From positions 1 to 64,000 of the forward strand of contig JAQIWT010000001.1 in the NCBI GenBank assembly GCA_034696485.1: a stretch of 64,000 nucleotides of DNA. The letters are read 5' to 3'. This stretch comes from Isohypsibius dastychi (Eukaryota > Tardigrada > Eutardigrada > Parachela > Isohypsibiidae). Shown in pieces: positions 34,454-49,404 of this stretch (positions within the stretch are counted from its first letter, which is position 1; each line of letters starts with the position of its first letter). Both the position numbers and the translations under genes were made by a program. Below the pieces are notes generated by a model. The model did not search any database. It was not told the origin of the DNA and saw only the letters and a list, made by a program, of their open reading frames with translations.

Positions 34454-37400
34454 ATGTTGAGGAATTCTTTCCGACATATATTTTTGTTCAATGGATTGTT
34501 GTTCTTCATAATATTCATCGATTTGGGCGGACCGGCAGTCACTTCTAGTACGAAGATTTTGATTAAAATTCCTACGGTAACATTGTTTCTGGTCAAGATT
34601 TTGTAAAACATTTTTTTGAAAATGACTGTTTTTTCTTCATGTTTTTTCCAAACAATTAGAGCAATTTTAAACGTCGGTATGTAAATCCTGATGTTTGCGT
34701 GTAATGTATGTTTTCTATTTCATGTGTTCTGTCGTTTTTTAGCTCGTAATCAAACAACTCACATACTATCCCGAATGCTCGGAATCTCACCAAATCTGTT
34801 ATGGGATGACGAGCATTCCGACCTGCGCTTTTTATCTTTGTTGGCCCTTTCATCGAAATACCCGCAACGCGAGTCACGAAAACCACGAGCCAGCTCAAGC
34901 TTTTCCCCGAAGAGATCTACTTGCCGTTCGAACACTTTCCAGAATGGAACATGTGTAGAAATTCGGAAGCTGGAAACACAGTGTTGGGATAAAGATATTG
35001 TTGAGTCAGATTCTTGCACTAGCTATGCGGAAAAATGCTGCGTAGACCGGAACGTTCAAACAGTTGACGAAGGACCTTGTGGAACTACCGGTCTTTCCAT
35101 TCGTAACCCTCGAAGGCTTCGGCCAGTTCCGGATGCTATAACGAAAGAGATCTGCTGGATGGTGAGATTATGTTTGACAACCTGAAATTCAGTAGAAAAA
35201 TAAAATAAAATTTGAATAGAAATAAAGTTTTAAATTCTGAATTTAAATTTAAAACCTGCGGTATAATAGAAATGTACTGTAAAATAGAATCTTGTTTAAC
35301 AAATAAGACAGAAATATGTGTATATATTTCTATGTAAGTTAAAATGAACGGAAATTTCACAAAATTTAATGAGCGACTTTCCGTGTCGGCTTCATGAGCC
35401 AACATGCATATTTTGTAAAAAGTTTGTCTGTACATAGGTTTCTCTGATTGCGGTTACAAAATCAGGTGAACATGTGCCTATATGCGATGCCGTGATTTTA
35501 AATTCGACAGCTGTAATGACACCTTCTGAATGCGCAGTCAGGTAATCTCTCAGTACTGTACATTTAAAGTGTATAGAAATTTTCTACATAATTCAATTAA
35601 TTTTACAGGATGAACGAGGTGAAGCAACTGAAAAAAGTGGTTGTCCAAATCGCTCGGAATGAATTCTCAACCCGCCGAGCGCAAGATTTCAGCAAACAGC
35701 CTTGCGGACAGGAGTTCCAAGTGGAAAAATTCTGGCCATTGTCCGACAGTTTTCTAAAGGCAATAGCTACGAAAGGCTTCGCAGTTCTGAACATCCATGG
35801 TTCTATTCAAAAAGACAGCTGCACTTGTCGAGTATGTTTACCGACTCAAGACGATTTCCGGGAATTGTCGCCGTCTTCCCGGTGTTACATTTCCGGCTCC
35901 ATCAGCAACGGTAAACCTCAATTTTTATATACTTACAAAATCTATGACAAATCCGTTACAGCTCCTGGAAAACAAAAGATCGGGGAACGCTTCGAGATTG
36001 CCGCCTTCCGCACAAATATTCTGCACTCCGCTGCGTGCATGAATCTATTGTCCCCGCAAAACCTTCCCCAAAAACAAATCGAGATCATTCGAGAAAAATT
36101 ATTATGTAGCATATCCCCGCAGATTTCCGGGCTTTGCAAAGGTCAACTTGGCGGATCCCTGACATGTGTCCTGGGTACGGTAAAGACTACCGCTCTGCTG
36201 CCCGTTTTCTGATGTAACTCAGTATTTCAGGAGAAGATGAAAGACAGGCTCTAGTCGGGTTGAGCATCCAGCCGCTAGATTGTTATTCCGCACCACGTTT
36301 ATTTCGTAACATTGTCGGATGCTATGATTCCTGGAATAATTCCCTCGTGACCTGCAAATCACCAGACCTCCCAATTGCGCCTCAAACGTGCGGTCGACTC
36401 AAAAACAACATGACTGACCCGTTCAAACTTTCATTCCAAACACACAACGGAAGCTCGTTGCGTCACAGGAATATTGGGCGCCGGATGCAAATGCTCTCAA
36501 GCTTCCCAGTTTCAGACGTAGTGTTGATGGGAAGGTCCGGCTTTTCGTCGTCGGAAATGTCCGAGCCAGGGTTACATATCATGCGCGAGAGAAGCGTATG
36601 TTGGGAGGTCGCTGTACATTCACCGGAAAAGGGTATTTCCTTCAAAAGTAGTTTTATCAAATGTAAATGTAATTCATTCACCGGTGAAAGGTCACTGCAG
36701 TGGGGTCCTTATTGATGCCAAGTTCGTGCTGACCGCCGCACACTGCTTAACGACGTAGGTGATCGTTAACCTACGAACCCAATTCTTGTATGTTAAATGT
36801 TTCGAACAGAGCTGATGGAAAGCCATTGGATGACCTTTCCTCACTTCGAGTTTTCATCGGATTCGACAGCGTCCCCAGAGAAAAATACCGGGACTGCGAA
36901 GAAATTCGTGGAGTCAAATCATTTATAGTCCATCCGTTATATTCAAAACCAAGTGGGAACCGCTTCTACGATATCAACGACCTCACACTGGTCGAGCTCG
37001 AACTTCCGGTTGACTTTGAAAACAATCCATGCGCTTGTCAAATTTGTCTTGATCTCCCGGATAGGAATAAGCCGGTTGCAGGAGAAATATGCACTCTCAG
37101 GTAACAACATTTTCGAATAGCCTTTAAAAACGAAATTTAGAACCTGTCCATTAATTATAGTGGTTACGGTTGTCCTTCCCCAATTCTCGCCAGCGAAACT
37201 TGTCCAGGTAATTTAATTATCCTCTCCGTGGGAAGTTTTTCACAATTTGGTGTCGAAATCCAGCTCCACGACCATGGCCCTTGACTTGGTCCAATCTGAT
37301 CCTACTTAGCGATAACGTATGCTCGGCTATCCCGGATCTCCCTTCCAATGCAATGGCATGTACTATAGCGGATGGAGGTGATCCTAATACATTCTGACCG

Positions 37401-37723
37401 ATAGTTTTAAATTCATTTATAATTAATTTAATTCATAATGAATAATTCAATGACAATATGATTGCCATTGCTGGTGAAATTAATCGTTTGAATTTTCAGG
37501 ACCCTCCGCTTGTTACGGTGATTCAGGCGGACCCCTGGTCTGCTACAGTAAAGAAGACGAACATCATTATCTCCACGCGATTTTCAGTTTTATATTATCG
37601 ACCTCCGCTTCCGGTCCACAGAGGTGCCGTTCTGAACCACTCAATCCAAACTTTTATACCAAAATCGTTAATTATTTACCGTGGCTGATCGAGAATATTC
37701 CTGGACTGCAAATAAACGCATGA
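34454..37723 (+). CDS. CLIP-domain protein fusing an inactive and an active-looking trypsin-fold domain
   Basis: Eleven exons join in phase to 757 residues: 34454-34547, 34743-35161, 35438-35541, 35609-35910, 35962-36174, 36231-36632, 36691-36754, 36810-37100, 37161-37207, 37264-37377, 37500-37723. Order: signal peptide; a CLIP-like six-cysteine unit (residues about 85-130, ending KCCV); trypsin-fold domain 1 (about 145-410); trypsin-fold domain 2 (about 420-757). Domain 1 lacks all three catalytic residues: TAAHC is TPSEC (His to Glu202), the Asp site is Gly262, and GDSGG is GQLGG (Ser to Leu369). Domain 2 keeps TAAHC (His529), NDLTLVEL (Asp590) and GDSGGP (Ser692). The specificity position 189 is Ser686, so it is not trypsin-like. 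No canonical IVGG activation site is seen before domain 2. It resembles insect immune CLIP proteases and pseudoproteases joined in one chain. Confidence 0.85.
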
Positions 37724-38105
37724 CAACCCGGACAGACTTATTTTAATTTTTGTAAGACATAAATCAGCTCCATTAATTTAATGTTTTAAACCGGTGATTT
37801 CACACGAGACGCTCAACCAAAACAGAAATCAAAATGATCAAACTTTTTCAAATAGTTGTTCCGGACGGAAGATAGTTTACATACCTTTTTCACCTTAAAG
37901 CCATGGCAAGGATAAAGAACGGAGATCAAAATGTAAAGTCACAAAGCGGTTCACTCTATTACGTAGAAATCCGCGTGCATTTTTGGTGCTTTGGAAAGGT
38001 GCGAAGAACAAAATGTCACAGCATCCGTCAATAACAGAAAACTGCCCAATAATGTGCACAGGAGATGCATTTCCGCCAGCGGGCAATCGGTCAATTGCCT
38101 TCCAA
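37724..38105. other. Convergent intergenic region, protease fusion / MXRA7-like
   Basis: 3' flanks of two convergent genes. No further feature is visible. Confidence 0.5.
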
Positions 38106-39756
38106 TTACAAGGAATACATTCGCATTTGCTCTTCCATCTCTTCCGTGGATTGCGGTCCAAATTTCTCCTTCTGATCTTGCATCAGTTGGAAAATCTGCT
38201 CCAACTGACGTCGACGCGTGCTGAAAAATAACCAACATTTAGGATTGACACCACAATGAACAAAGATGTACGAAGCTGTTCAATTAACACGATTAAAATA
38301 GCGCTATTATGAAGAATTGTTTTGAAAATATCGTGATGCTTATCGATTATTAGTCTATACTTCTGCAACGATAAACGGGATTTTTTTTCTATTTGATGGT
38401 ATTTACCGAGCTTCCTCAGCTTTTTGGTCTTCCGACAACTGTTTCTCCATTTCCCGGGTGGTGACCTTGTTCTGGATCTTCTTCAGTTCCGCGGGAATGT
38501 GCATGGCGAATTCGAGTGGGTCTTGACCATCTTTGCCAAAACGACCATTGCCCTTCGCTCCATCATCCACATACCCATCTCCTGCTCCTCTCTCGCGGAT
38601 GTTCGTGATGCTGTCCGACGAAATTAAGACATCATCGTCGTCCGAATCCAACACTTCTCCTTTCTTCTTTCGCTCCTCCTCGATGCTTTTGTGGATCTAA
38701 ATATAGCCAACATTATCTGAATCAACCGGAAATAAAATCGGTATTTTAAAGCGGATAAACCAGACGAGGGTGACAGAGCAGCATGCCAAAGTGCGATGAA
38801 GTTTGAATCAGCAACGTGCATCAGGGGGACTCGGGGCTGTGCAAAAAAACGTTCACGGGAGGACGGGACGATATTACACAGTATTAAAAACAAGGTGCAG
38901 GCAACGTATTTGACACTCAAAATTTCAAAACAATTTTAGATACTAAAAAAGGTAAAAGCGTAGTTTGGGACGAAAACTGAACATAGTACATGACGTGCAA
39001 ACTCTGATCCTGATTTAAAAATTCCATTTAAACGTCAGAAACGTTCACGTTCATCCGCCTTCGGGGGTTGCATACAGTACCCCGTCAAATACGTATTCCC
39101 AGTGCGGATGGTTGACAATTGATTTTTTCAATTTTAATCAGGTCATGCGGATGAGTTTGGCGCTCACCTGTTCCCTAAGTTTATCCATGATTTCCCTGCC
39201 ACCATCATCACCCTCATCTTTTTCGCCATCACCCGGCTGGTCCATAAAATCGCCAAAGATGTGCTTAAAAGGGCAATTAGGTGGGCTACGAACCTTGGCC
39301 ATGTAAGGATCCTTGATTTCCGCCGCTTCCTTGGCCTTCTTTGCCAAGCGTGCTCGTTTTCTCGCCTTCAGCCACTCTTCGTCCTGTTTAGCAGCCAAGC
39401 TCGCACGACGTGCCTTGTCCCATTCCATCCTCGCCTTGCGTTTGCGAAAGAAGATGACGAAGCCGACCATCATAGCAATCACCGTAACAATAAACATGGA
39501 GATGTTGGCGGAAGTCAGGTGGACGCGATAAGGACGGATTTTCCGATAAAGCTGATCGAACCAGCCTCTGTAAACTTCCACGACTTCCCATGCCTAAAAA
39601 TAAAGGTTCACTCAGATTAATCTCAAATAATAAAAAGGCATAGAAGCAAGAATCAGCTTCCACACAACGCAGATTTCTGATCAATCCGAAATCCCCATGC
39701 AAACGAACTGAGTTTAAAGAGGAACATACCACTTTTGTGACATCGTTCAGGCTCAT
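38106..39756 (-). CDS. MXRA7: MXRA7-like single-pass membrane protein
   Basis: Four exons (39730-39756, 39168-39593, 38407-38696, 38106-38220) give 285 residues. One hydrophobic segment (residues about 37-55, ISMFIVTVIAMMVGFVIFF) is followed by a long charged region with coiled-coil tendency (KARKRARLAKKAKEAAE, TREMEKQLSEDQKAEEARTR). The C-terminal 35 residues (QLEQIFQLMQDQKEKFG, ending EEQMRMYSL) match the conserved C-terminus of matrix-remodeling-associated protein 7 (xQLxxIFxLMEDNKETFG...LYxM). The function of MXRA7 is poorly known. The rest of the chain is not alignable by eye, so orthology rests on that tail plus the N-terminal membrane segment. Confidence 0.7.
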
Positions 39757-40432
39757 TCTTTCTTTTCGGAACTAGTGAGCAGCTGCTGAAAACAGCGAGA
39801 AGTGGATCACAGCAATTCTGAAAAATAGCAAATATAGTTCATACCTGATGTTCTTTGAGGTAATCCCTAGACAGTTTACGGTGTCGCTGGAAGAGCAGAC
39901 GATGACCTCTCTTGAAGCAAATCAGATTCTTCAGTCCCCCAGCAAAATAATATGTCAGCACAGGAGTCTAGCTCCCGACGCGATCGAAGATTATGTGGAA
40001 ATAAACCTGAATGTGTACATTTTACAATCGATGATAGGGTTTAACGATCTGCATCGCATCGCACCGCACGTGTAGAGGTGGGCGGGAGCCTCTTTTTACG
40101 TGTGCGTAGCAAGTGCTGTTTGTTACCTTGTCCACGGGTGATTCTAATTCGAAACTGACCTTTTACAGTCAACAAACGTGTTTTAAGATGAAATACACGT
40201 TTTTCCGGGGATATTTGATCCTGCGATTCCAAGGTTTCGTCCTTAGTCATTCCATAATAATGCGTACGTTGAAAATATGATATGAAAATGTACGAACATC
40301 AGAAAAAACATACAACAGTTTGCAAATAAAGTGCATGTTGAAAACTCTGAATGTCGGACAAAGAGCGATACAAGAAAGAAACATTATAACACGATCATTT
40401 TTAAATCGTCCAATCCAGAAAATAAATCCTTT
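39757..40432. other. Intergenic region between MXRA7-like and AUH genes
   Basis: Upstream flank of the MXRA7-like gene and downstream flank of AUH, both minus strand. No coding homology or repeat is seen. Confidence 0.5.
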
Positions 40433-41674
40433 TCACTCATTTGTAAAACTTGCTTTTCGCTTCTCGTTGAAAGCAAGAAGTCCTTCCTTCCTGTCTTTGG
40501 TCCCGATGACTTGTGCATAACAACTTTCCTCCAAACTTAAACCGGATTTCAGATCCATTTCGTAACCTTTGTTAATGGCAATTTTGGCCATTCGAATTGC
40601 AATTGGCCCGTTCAGTAGTATTTTCCCAGCTTTTTTCAGGGCTTCCTGGTATGCAGCATCTCCTTCGGAATTCTGGTCGACGACATCACTAACAACTCCC
40701 ATTTTCTTCGCAGTTTTTCCATCAAAGACTTCCGCCGCAAAGATAAGATCCTTTGCTCGCGATGGTCCGATTAATCTCGACAAAAATTGCGTCCCTCCGG
40801 CTCCGGGAATAATTCCGAGTTTTGTTTCAACCAGTCCAAGTTTCGCACTGTCGCTTGCGACCCGGAAATCACATGCAAGCGCCTGCAAAGAATCATAAAT
40901 ATAGAAGAACGTCAATATCGTAAATGTATCAAACATTTTACCATTTCGAGACCTCCTCCCAAGGCGGCTCCATCCTGAAAACAAGAATCAATGATCAATT
41001 CAAAACAACCAACTTCGAACTCAGATCGCTAGAAAAAATAAGTTGTTCACCCACCAAAGCTGCTATCGTCGGCATCGGAAGTTCAAATAGATTTTGCACG
41101 AGACTTCGCAGACTGGAGACGAACGGTCCAACATCTTCTTCTTTCATCGTCAAGCGCTCTTTCAGATCAGCTCCGGCACAGAATATCCCAGGTGACGTGC
41201 TTCTTAAAATCACCACACGAGCTTCTTTGTCTTTGCTCGTTGAGTTTATTGCATTCTAGAAAAAACACAGAACTTCATATTACTATGTCACGCGTTTTAA
41301 AAACAAGATTATATTCAGATTATTCAGTTGTCAGCGAAATAGGAGCGGATCGAAGTAATAAGGAAGATAACCATAAATGAAACGAAGCGAATTTGTCAGT
41401 TTTTAATCAAATCGCCACAAACCTTCATCAAAGTTGCCAGCTGCCGACTTATTGCGTTTCTATATTTTGGGCGATTCAGGGATAAAACAACGATGCCACG
41501 TCTTTCACCATCCAGCTTCTCGACCAGCAATTCCGGTGCAGCATCCGTGCTAGAACCACTTGGTTCTGCGGTAACGTATTTCCGTTTTCCTCCGAATAAT
41601 AACTCCTGCTTTTGACAAAGAGGCCGCAACTCGGTGACACAGCGCAAGAGTGGATTCAGTTTAGAAACCATCAT
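40433..41674 (-). CDS. AUH: Methylglutaconyl-CoA hydratase, mitochondrial (AUH)
   Basis: AUH hydrates 3-methylglutaconyl-CoA in leucine breakdown in the mitochondrial matrix and also binds AU-rich RNA. Four exons (41423-41674, 41055-41255, 40942-40974, 40433-40882) give 311 residues. The first 35 residues are basic, as in a mitochondrial presequence. The crotonase core shows [24 protein letters not shown] (oxyanion hole), [11 protein letters not shown] on its own 33-nt exon, [17 protein letters not shown] with the catalytic Glu pair region, and the C-terminal [22 protein letters not shown]. Identity to mammalian AUH is high throughout. It is head-to-head with POLR3F. Confidence 0.94.
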
Positions 41675-41992
41675 GTTTAAGAGTCACACAGCGCCGTTCA
41701 ACACATTACCACGTACTCGCCACAGGATGCCCGATTTCAAAATGCCGTAAATGTAAATGTGGATAAATTCTAAAAACGAGATTGTTTTGGTGATCCGGCC
41801 AATGCGGAGACCATGCGTATAGACCTATGTGAAGCCCTGGGGGGGGGGGGGGGGAAGCTGTGGTAGAAAACCGAAGTTCGTGGTTTCGAAATCGTTTTCG
41901 AAGTTTCGGCGATGAGTTCGGTCTGAGGCTGACAACTAAAAGTTGCGTGGTCCGTTCAAGAAAATTTGGATCGGAGAGCCACCTCGAAAAAC
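41675..41992. promoter_or_regulatory. Shared bidirectional promoter region of AUH and POLR3F, with poly(G)
   Basis: The start codons of AUH (minus) and POLR3F (plus) are 318 bp apart. A run of about 16 G at 41839-41854 lies in the middle. Length polymorphism or a G-quadruplex in the promoter is possible. Confidence 0.6.
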
Positions 41993-43442
41993 ATGGACGA
42001 AGACGATGCCCCTGCCACTAAATCGCTCAGTCGTCTGGAGAGACTAGAAAATGAGTGAGTAATTCTTCGATCAACTTAGATCTAGTTTCTCACCGTTTAA
42101 TTATTTTGGTCGACGTTTCAGCCCCACTTGTCCCTGAAAATCGCATTTCGAAGTTCAATGTGGTATCACGATTGTTTGTGGTTTTAGGATAGAAGAGCTA
42201 TGTCAACACTCGAAGAACCAGGAAGTTTCAGAACAGGAACTTCAGGAACACTTCCTGGATTTTTCCTCGGAGGACCTGAAATCAGCAGTAGAATCCATGA
42301 TCAAGGCGGTAGGTAAGGGCACCGATTTGTGATGGACGCCACTGCGCTGGAATCGTAGATGATGTCTTCATTTTAGTTGAAAGTCCAAGTCTGCCAAGAT
42401 GAGCAGCGCCACACATTTATCAGACTCCGTGATCCCCTGATCGTCAGGAAGCTTGTTGGGATGGAGGCAGATGAAGTTCGAACCTATGAAGTCATCGAGG
42501 CAGTTGGTAGTCGAGGCATCACCTCACGAGTCCTCCACCTCAAAACGAAGATCTCCAACATCAAAATGTCCAAGTTCCTGACGTCGCTCGAGAGTAAGCA
42601 GCTGGTGAAAGCCGTCAAGCTCCAAAAGAATACGCAGCATGTTAAAAGCTATGTCCTCTTCCATCTCAAACTCGATGATCCCTCCAGCGCGAACATGACT
42701 GTTTTCGGGTCCGGAGCTGCTTTCGACGCTGCCATGTTCGACATGGTTGGCAAATTATGCGCCGCGTTTTTGAAGCAAAAACTAAAGAAATCAGGCGGTT
42801 CGTTTGAAGCTTCTCAAGCAACTGTTGAGGAGATCCTTGCGTCAGTGGTTCAGTCCGGGGCCGTGAAGGTAATTTCGCCATTACTCCAACAACTGAAATA
42901 AATGTTTTCAAGCTAGCACAGAATTAGAGCCCAGAGACCTTAATTATTAGATTTCTGGGTGTCGTATCTGATGCGAGATTAGTTGCAGTATGTTCCAGTT
43001 GTGCATTTAAATTTGGGATGTACTTGTTGCATTTCATTCATTTGCCGGAATAGATTGCTACATTTTATTTCCGTCATTTTTATCGCTCTAATATTCAAAA
43101 TCATTTTCTAATTCTGTAATTTTCTGCAGGCTGATTTGACGGAGGATAGTGTTGCCGCTGTGCTGAAAATGCTGGAGCTGAATGGGAAAGTGGAAAGGAG
43201 ATCACATTCGACCGAGGATGGAGCTTTCGTTACTTACCGATTGCATTTCCTGGAATCTGATAAACCGAATGTAACGATCCCGTGTCAAGTTTGTCCAGTA
43301 AGTAGTTTTTCCCACGGAGATCCCGTAAATGTTCTCTCATTGCATTGTTTTATAGGTAAAGAATTTGTGTGATATCAACAGCTCCATCAATCCAATTGAT
43401 TGTCCGCATTTTGAAACGTGGTGGCGGAAGGTAGATTTCTGA
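41993..43442 (+). CDS. POLR3F: RNA polymerase III subunit RPC6
   Basis: RPC6 (RPC34/C34) helps open the promoter and contacts TFIIIB during Pol III initiation. Five exons (41993-42054, 42188-42308, 42377-42868, 43130-43297, 43356-43442) give 309 residues, against 316 in human. Tandem winged-helix domains are recognised by GSRGITSRVLHLKTKI and by KSYVLFHL. The C-terminal Fe-S cluster motif is split by the last intron: CQVCP on one exon, then VKNLC and IDC on the next. The protein ends in PHFETWWRKVDF. All four cluster cysteines are present. Confidence 0.94.
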
Positions 43443-47078
<3,636 letters not shown>

Positions 47079-47365
47079 CTAGTTGACCAGAATTGCCATT
47101 GTGAGATGCAATTATAATTTTATTGCTAAATTCACCGGTCTGACTGTAAAGTTTCTTACGTTAGCCGCATTCGTTGTTGTTCTAAATGAATTGAAGAGGA
47201 TGAGTAGATCTGTTCAGACTGATATTTTCAAGTGGATAAAATATCTTTCACAAGTTTTGTCTCTTAATTCGAAGCGCCGGACGTCGCGATATTTTTCCTG
47301 CGAAAACAATTGAACAACATGAAGTCTAACAAAAACTTGCTTCAAACTGAGAAAACGTCCTTCCT

Positions 47366-48972
47366 TTACGAACTATAAAAATTTTTTTGTGTTCTGGATT
47401 TACCTGGGCCCCGTCCAAAACATTTCATGCAGCAATTCCGAAATCTCCGACTCATCAAACTGTACAATACTGGATTGATGCTACAGTTTGTGAAGATGGC
47501 ACTTTTGGCGAACAGCAAAAACCATATGTTTAAATATGGCTTTGCTGCACATGTATTGTGAATCAACAAGCCCCGAAAGGGCAGCCAGGATAACGCGAAT
47601 AATAAAACGACAACGGCCAGCATTTTTGAAACCTGTAAATTATTATGACATACCGTACTTTGCTTGGTGAAAAATAAGTATTGCAAATAAAAGCTACTTT
47701 AGCGTGACTTTTGTCCACAATCTCCGATTTCCTGCGACGTGCAACCGCCCAAGGAGACCTTGTTCCTGTGGTCCGAATTTTGATGACCTTTTCGATTTGC
47801 CGGTTTTCGTCAGAATGGTTGGCAAGTACTTTTCTACATTTGAATCGATGGAGTAGTTTCAAAGCGATGAGTGAGTATAGCGTGGCTGCTACTCCTAACG
47901 GTGTCAGGTAAAACAACAGAAGGTCCGTTGTGAAGATATAGATGTATTGCTCTCTGGAGAGGCGGAAATCGCAAATGTCGAATACTACAAAATCTGGATG
48001 CGGTTTTGTTTGCGTTAGCCCAAGCCATGGCGAACAATATAAAAACGACAGAGCCCAGATCCAGAATATAACTCTTCGTGTTCGAGCTGGAGTGCAAACT
48101 GTTTTCGCCATCAGCGGATGACAAACAGCAATGTATCTTTCCACGGTGAAGGCCAGCATGCTGTAATCGTATTAAGACGATTTACTCTTGTATTTGTAGT
48201 TAGTAAACGGTATAATAATAAAGTAATAATCAATGAAAATAATGAAACAACAGTTATAGTTAATAATAGTAAATAATCGTCAAAAATAAAATAATAAATG
48301 AAAAAAGGTCACCAATAAAATACGTTTCGCTGCTAGTATTACCTCATGCTTCCGACATTTATACCCAGAAAATTTCCGAATATCAGCAAAGAACATCCCG
48401 CTTGACCAAGGACCCACTGTTTTTCATACAGATGATATGACATTATGGCTTCCGGAACAGCAGAAAACAATGTGACAAGATCCGCGATTGCCAGTGATAC
48501 CTACGAAGTTGGCTAATTTTAAATTAGTATTGAACATATTTCCGAACAATAAAATAGAATGATCTGATCAAAAATGACTTCGCCATTTAGGAACACTACT
48601 CAAGTCTTGAGAATTCAAATTTGGTTTCAGTTTCTGGTCTTATGTTGAGTATAGTGAAGAATCTCAAAAAAATGTTCATACTGTAAATTTATGTCGTGGC
48701 AGTTTTTAATTTACCAAATAGTAGTATGTTGGAGTCCATAGTGGCTTTGATCTTTTAACGACTACTACCACAACCAGATTTCCCAATACGCCAAGGATAA
48801 AGATTACAGAATGTAAGACGGTAGCAACTATTCGATATTCCAATCCGAAAGATAACGGTCGCAAAAATGGCGACGTTTGATGCGATAATCCATCCGACGT
48901 TGAAACGTTGGGTTTCAAAAATGTCGCAGAATAATCTGTAAACTGATCGACAGTGACCGAAAATTTTGCCAT
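47366..48972 (-). CDS. TRHR: Thyrotropin-releasing hormone receptor-like peptide GPCR
   Basis: Four exons (48715-48972, 48343-48500, 47698-48160, 47366-47632) give 381 residues. The N-terminus has an N-glycosylation site (NVST). TM2 is YYYLVSLAIADLV. TM3 to ICL2 is strongly TRH-receptor-like ([26 protein letters not shown], then AKTVCTPARTRR). TM6 (VVVLLFALSWLPFRGLLI) and TM7 (INPVLYSLMSRRFR) follow the same family. The ERY motif and NPxxY are intact. A likely palmitoylated Cys pair lies after TM7 (NCCMKC). The start chosen is the first in-frame ATG. A donor-like GTAAAT near 47405 leaves open an alternative, longer C-terminus. Expected ligand: a TRH-like neuropeptide. Confidence 0.87.
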
Positions 48973-49404
48973 CGTCACACCAAGAAAACAAATCGAAACT
49001 ACGCCATGCAAAAAGTCGAGATCAATTCGGAAAATACCCAACAATTATGAAACAAGAGCAGGACATTCTGTCGGATTAAAATGGAAGACTAACTTTGTCG
49101 CTATCCTGATTATACAGTAAATATCAATAAAGACTTCTGTCATGGCATTTTCATCAGACCACAACATGATATCAAACACTTCATCCTTTTAACGAATTCA
49201 TCTACGACGCTAATGGTTTTTTGGAAAGTGTACCTGTAATGGAGGAGAAATTACCTGACAAACAAGAAACCGAATGTGCTCAGTCAGTACTAAAAGAACC
49301 TCAAAATAAGTGGAAGTTACATCAGAGCTTTGTTTAGAGCTTTCATTTTCAGTTCTGTATCGATCTGAATTTAACGAACTGAATTTTATACGAAAAACGA
49401 AAAA
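48973..49404. other. Intergenic region, TRHR-like / sulfotransferase
   Basis: Promoter side of the TRHR-like gene and 3' flank of the sulfotransferase, both minus strand. Nothing else is recognised. Confidence 0.5.

Noticed and set aside
34577-34742. Donor at 34577 for the first intron of the protease fusion
   Set aside because: It would put the next exon in a frame with an early stop. The donor at 34548 keeps the CLIP-domain frame open.
47366-47410. Additional splice donor near the end of the TRHR-like gene
   Set aside because: GTAAAT at about 47400-47405 is donor-like, but the frame already closes at a stop at 47366 after a plausible tail, and no downstream exon with receptor-tail features is visible.
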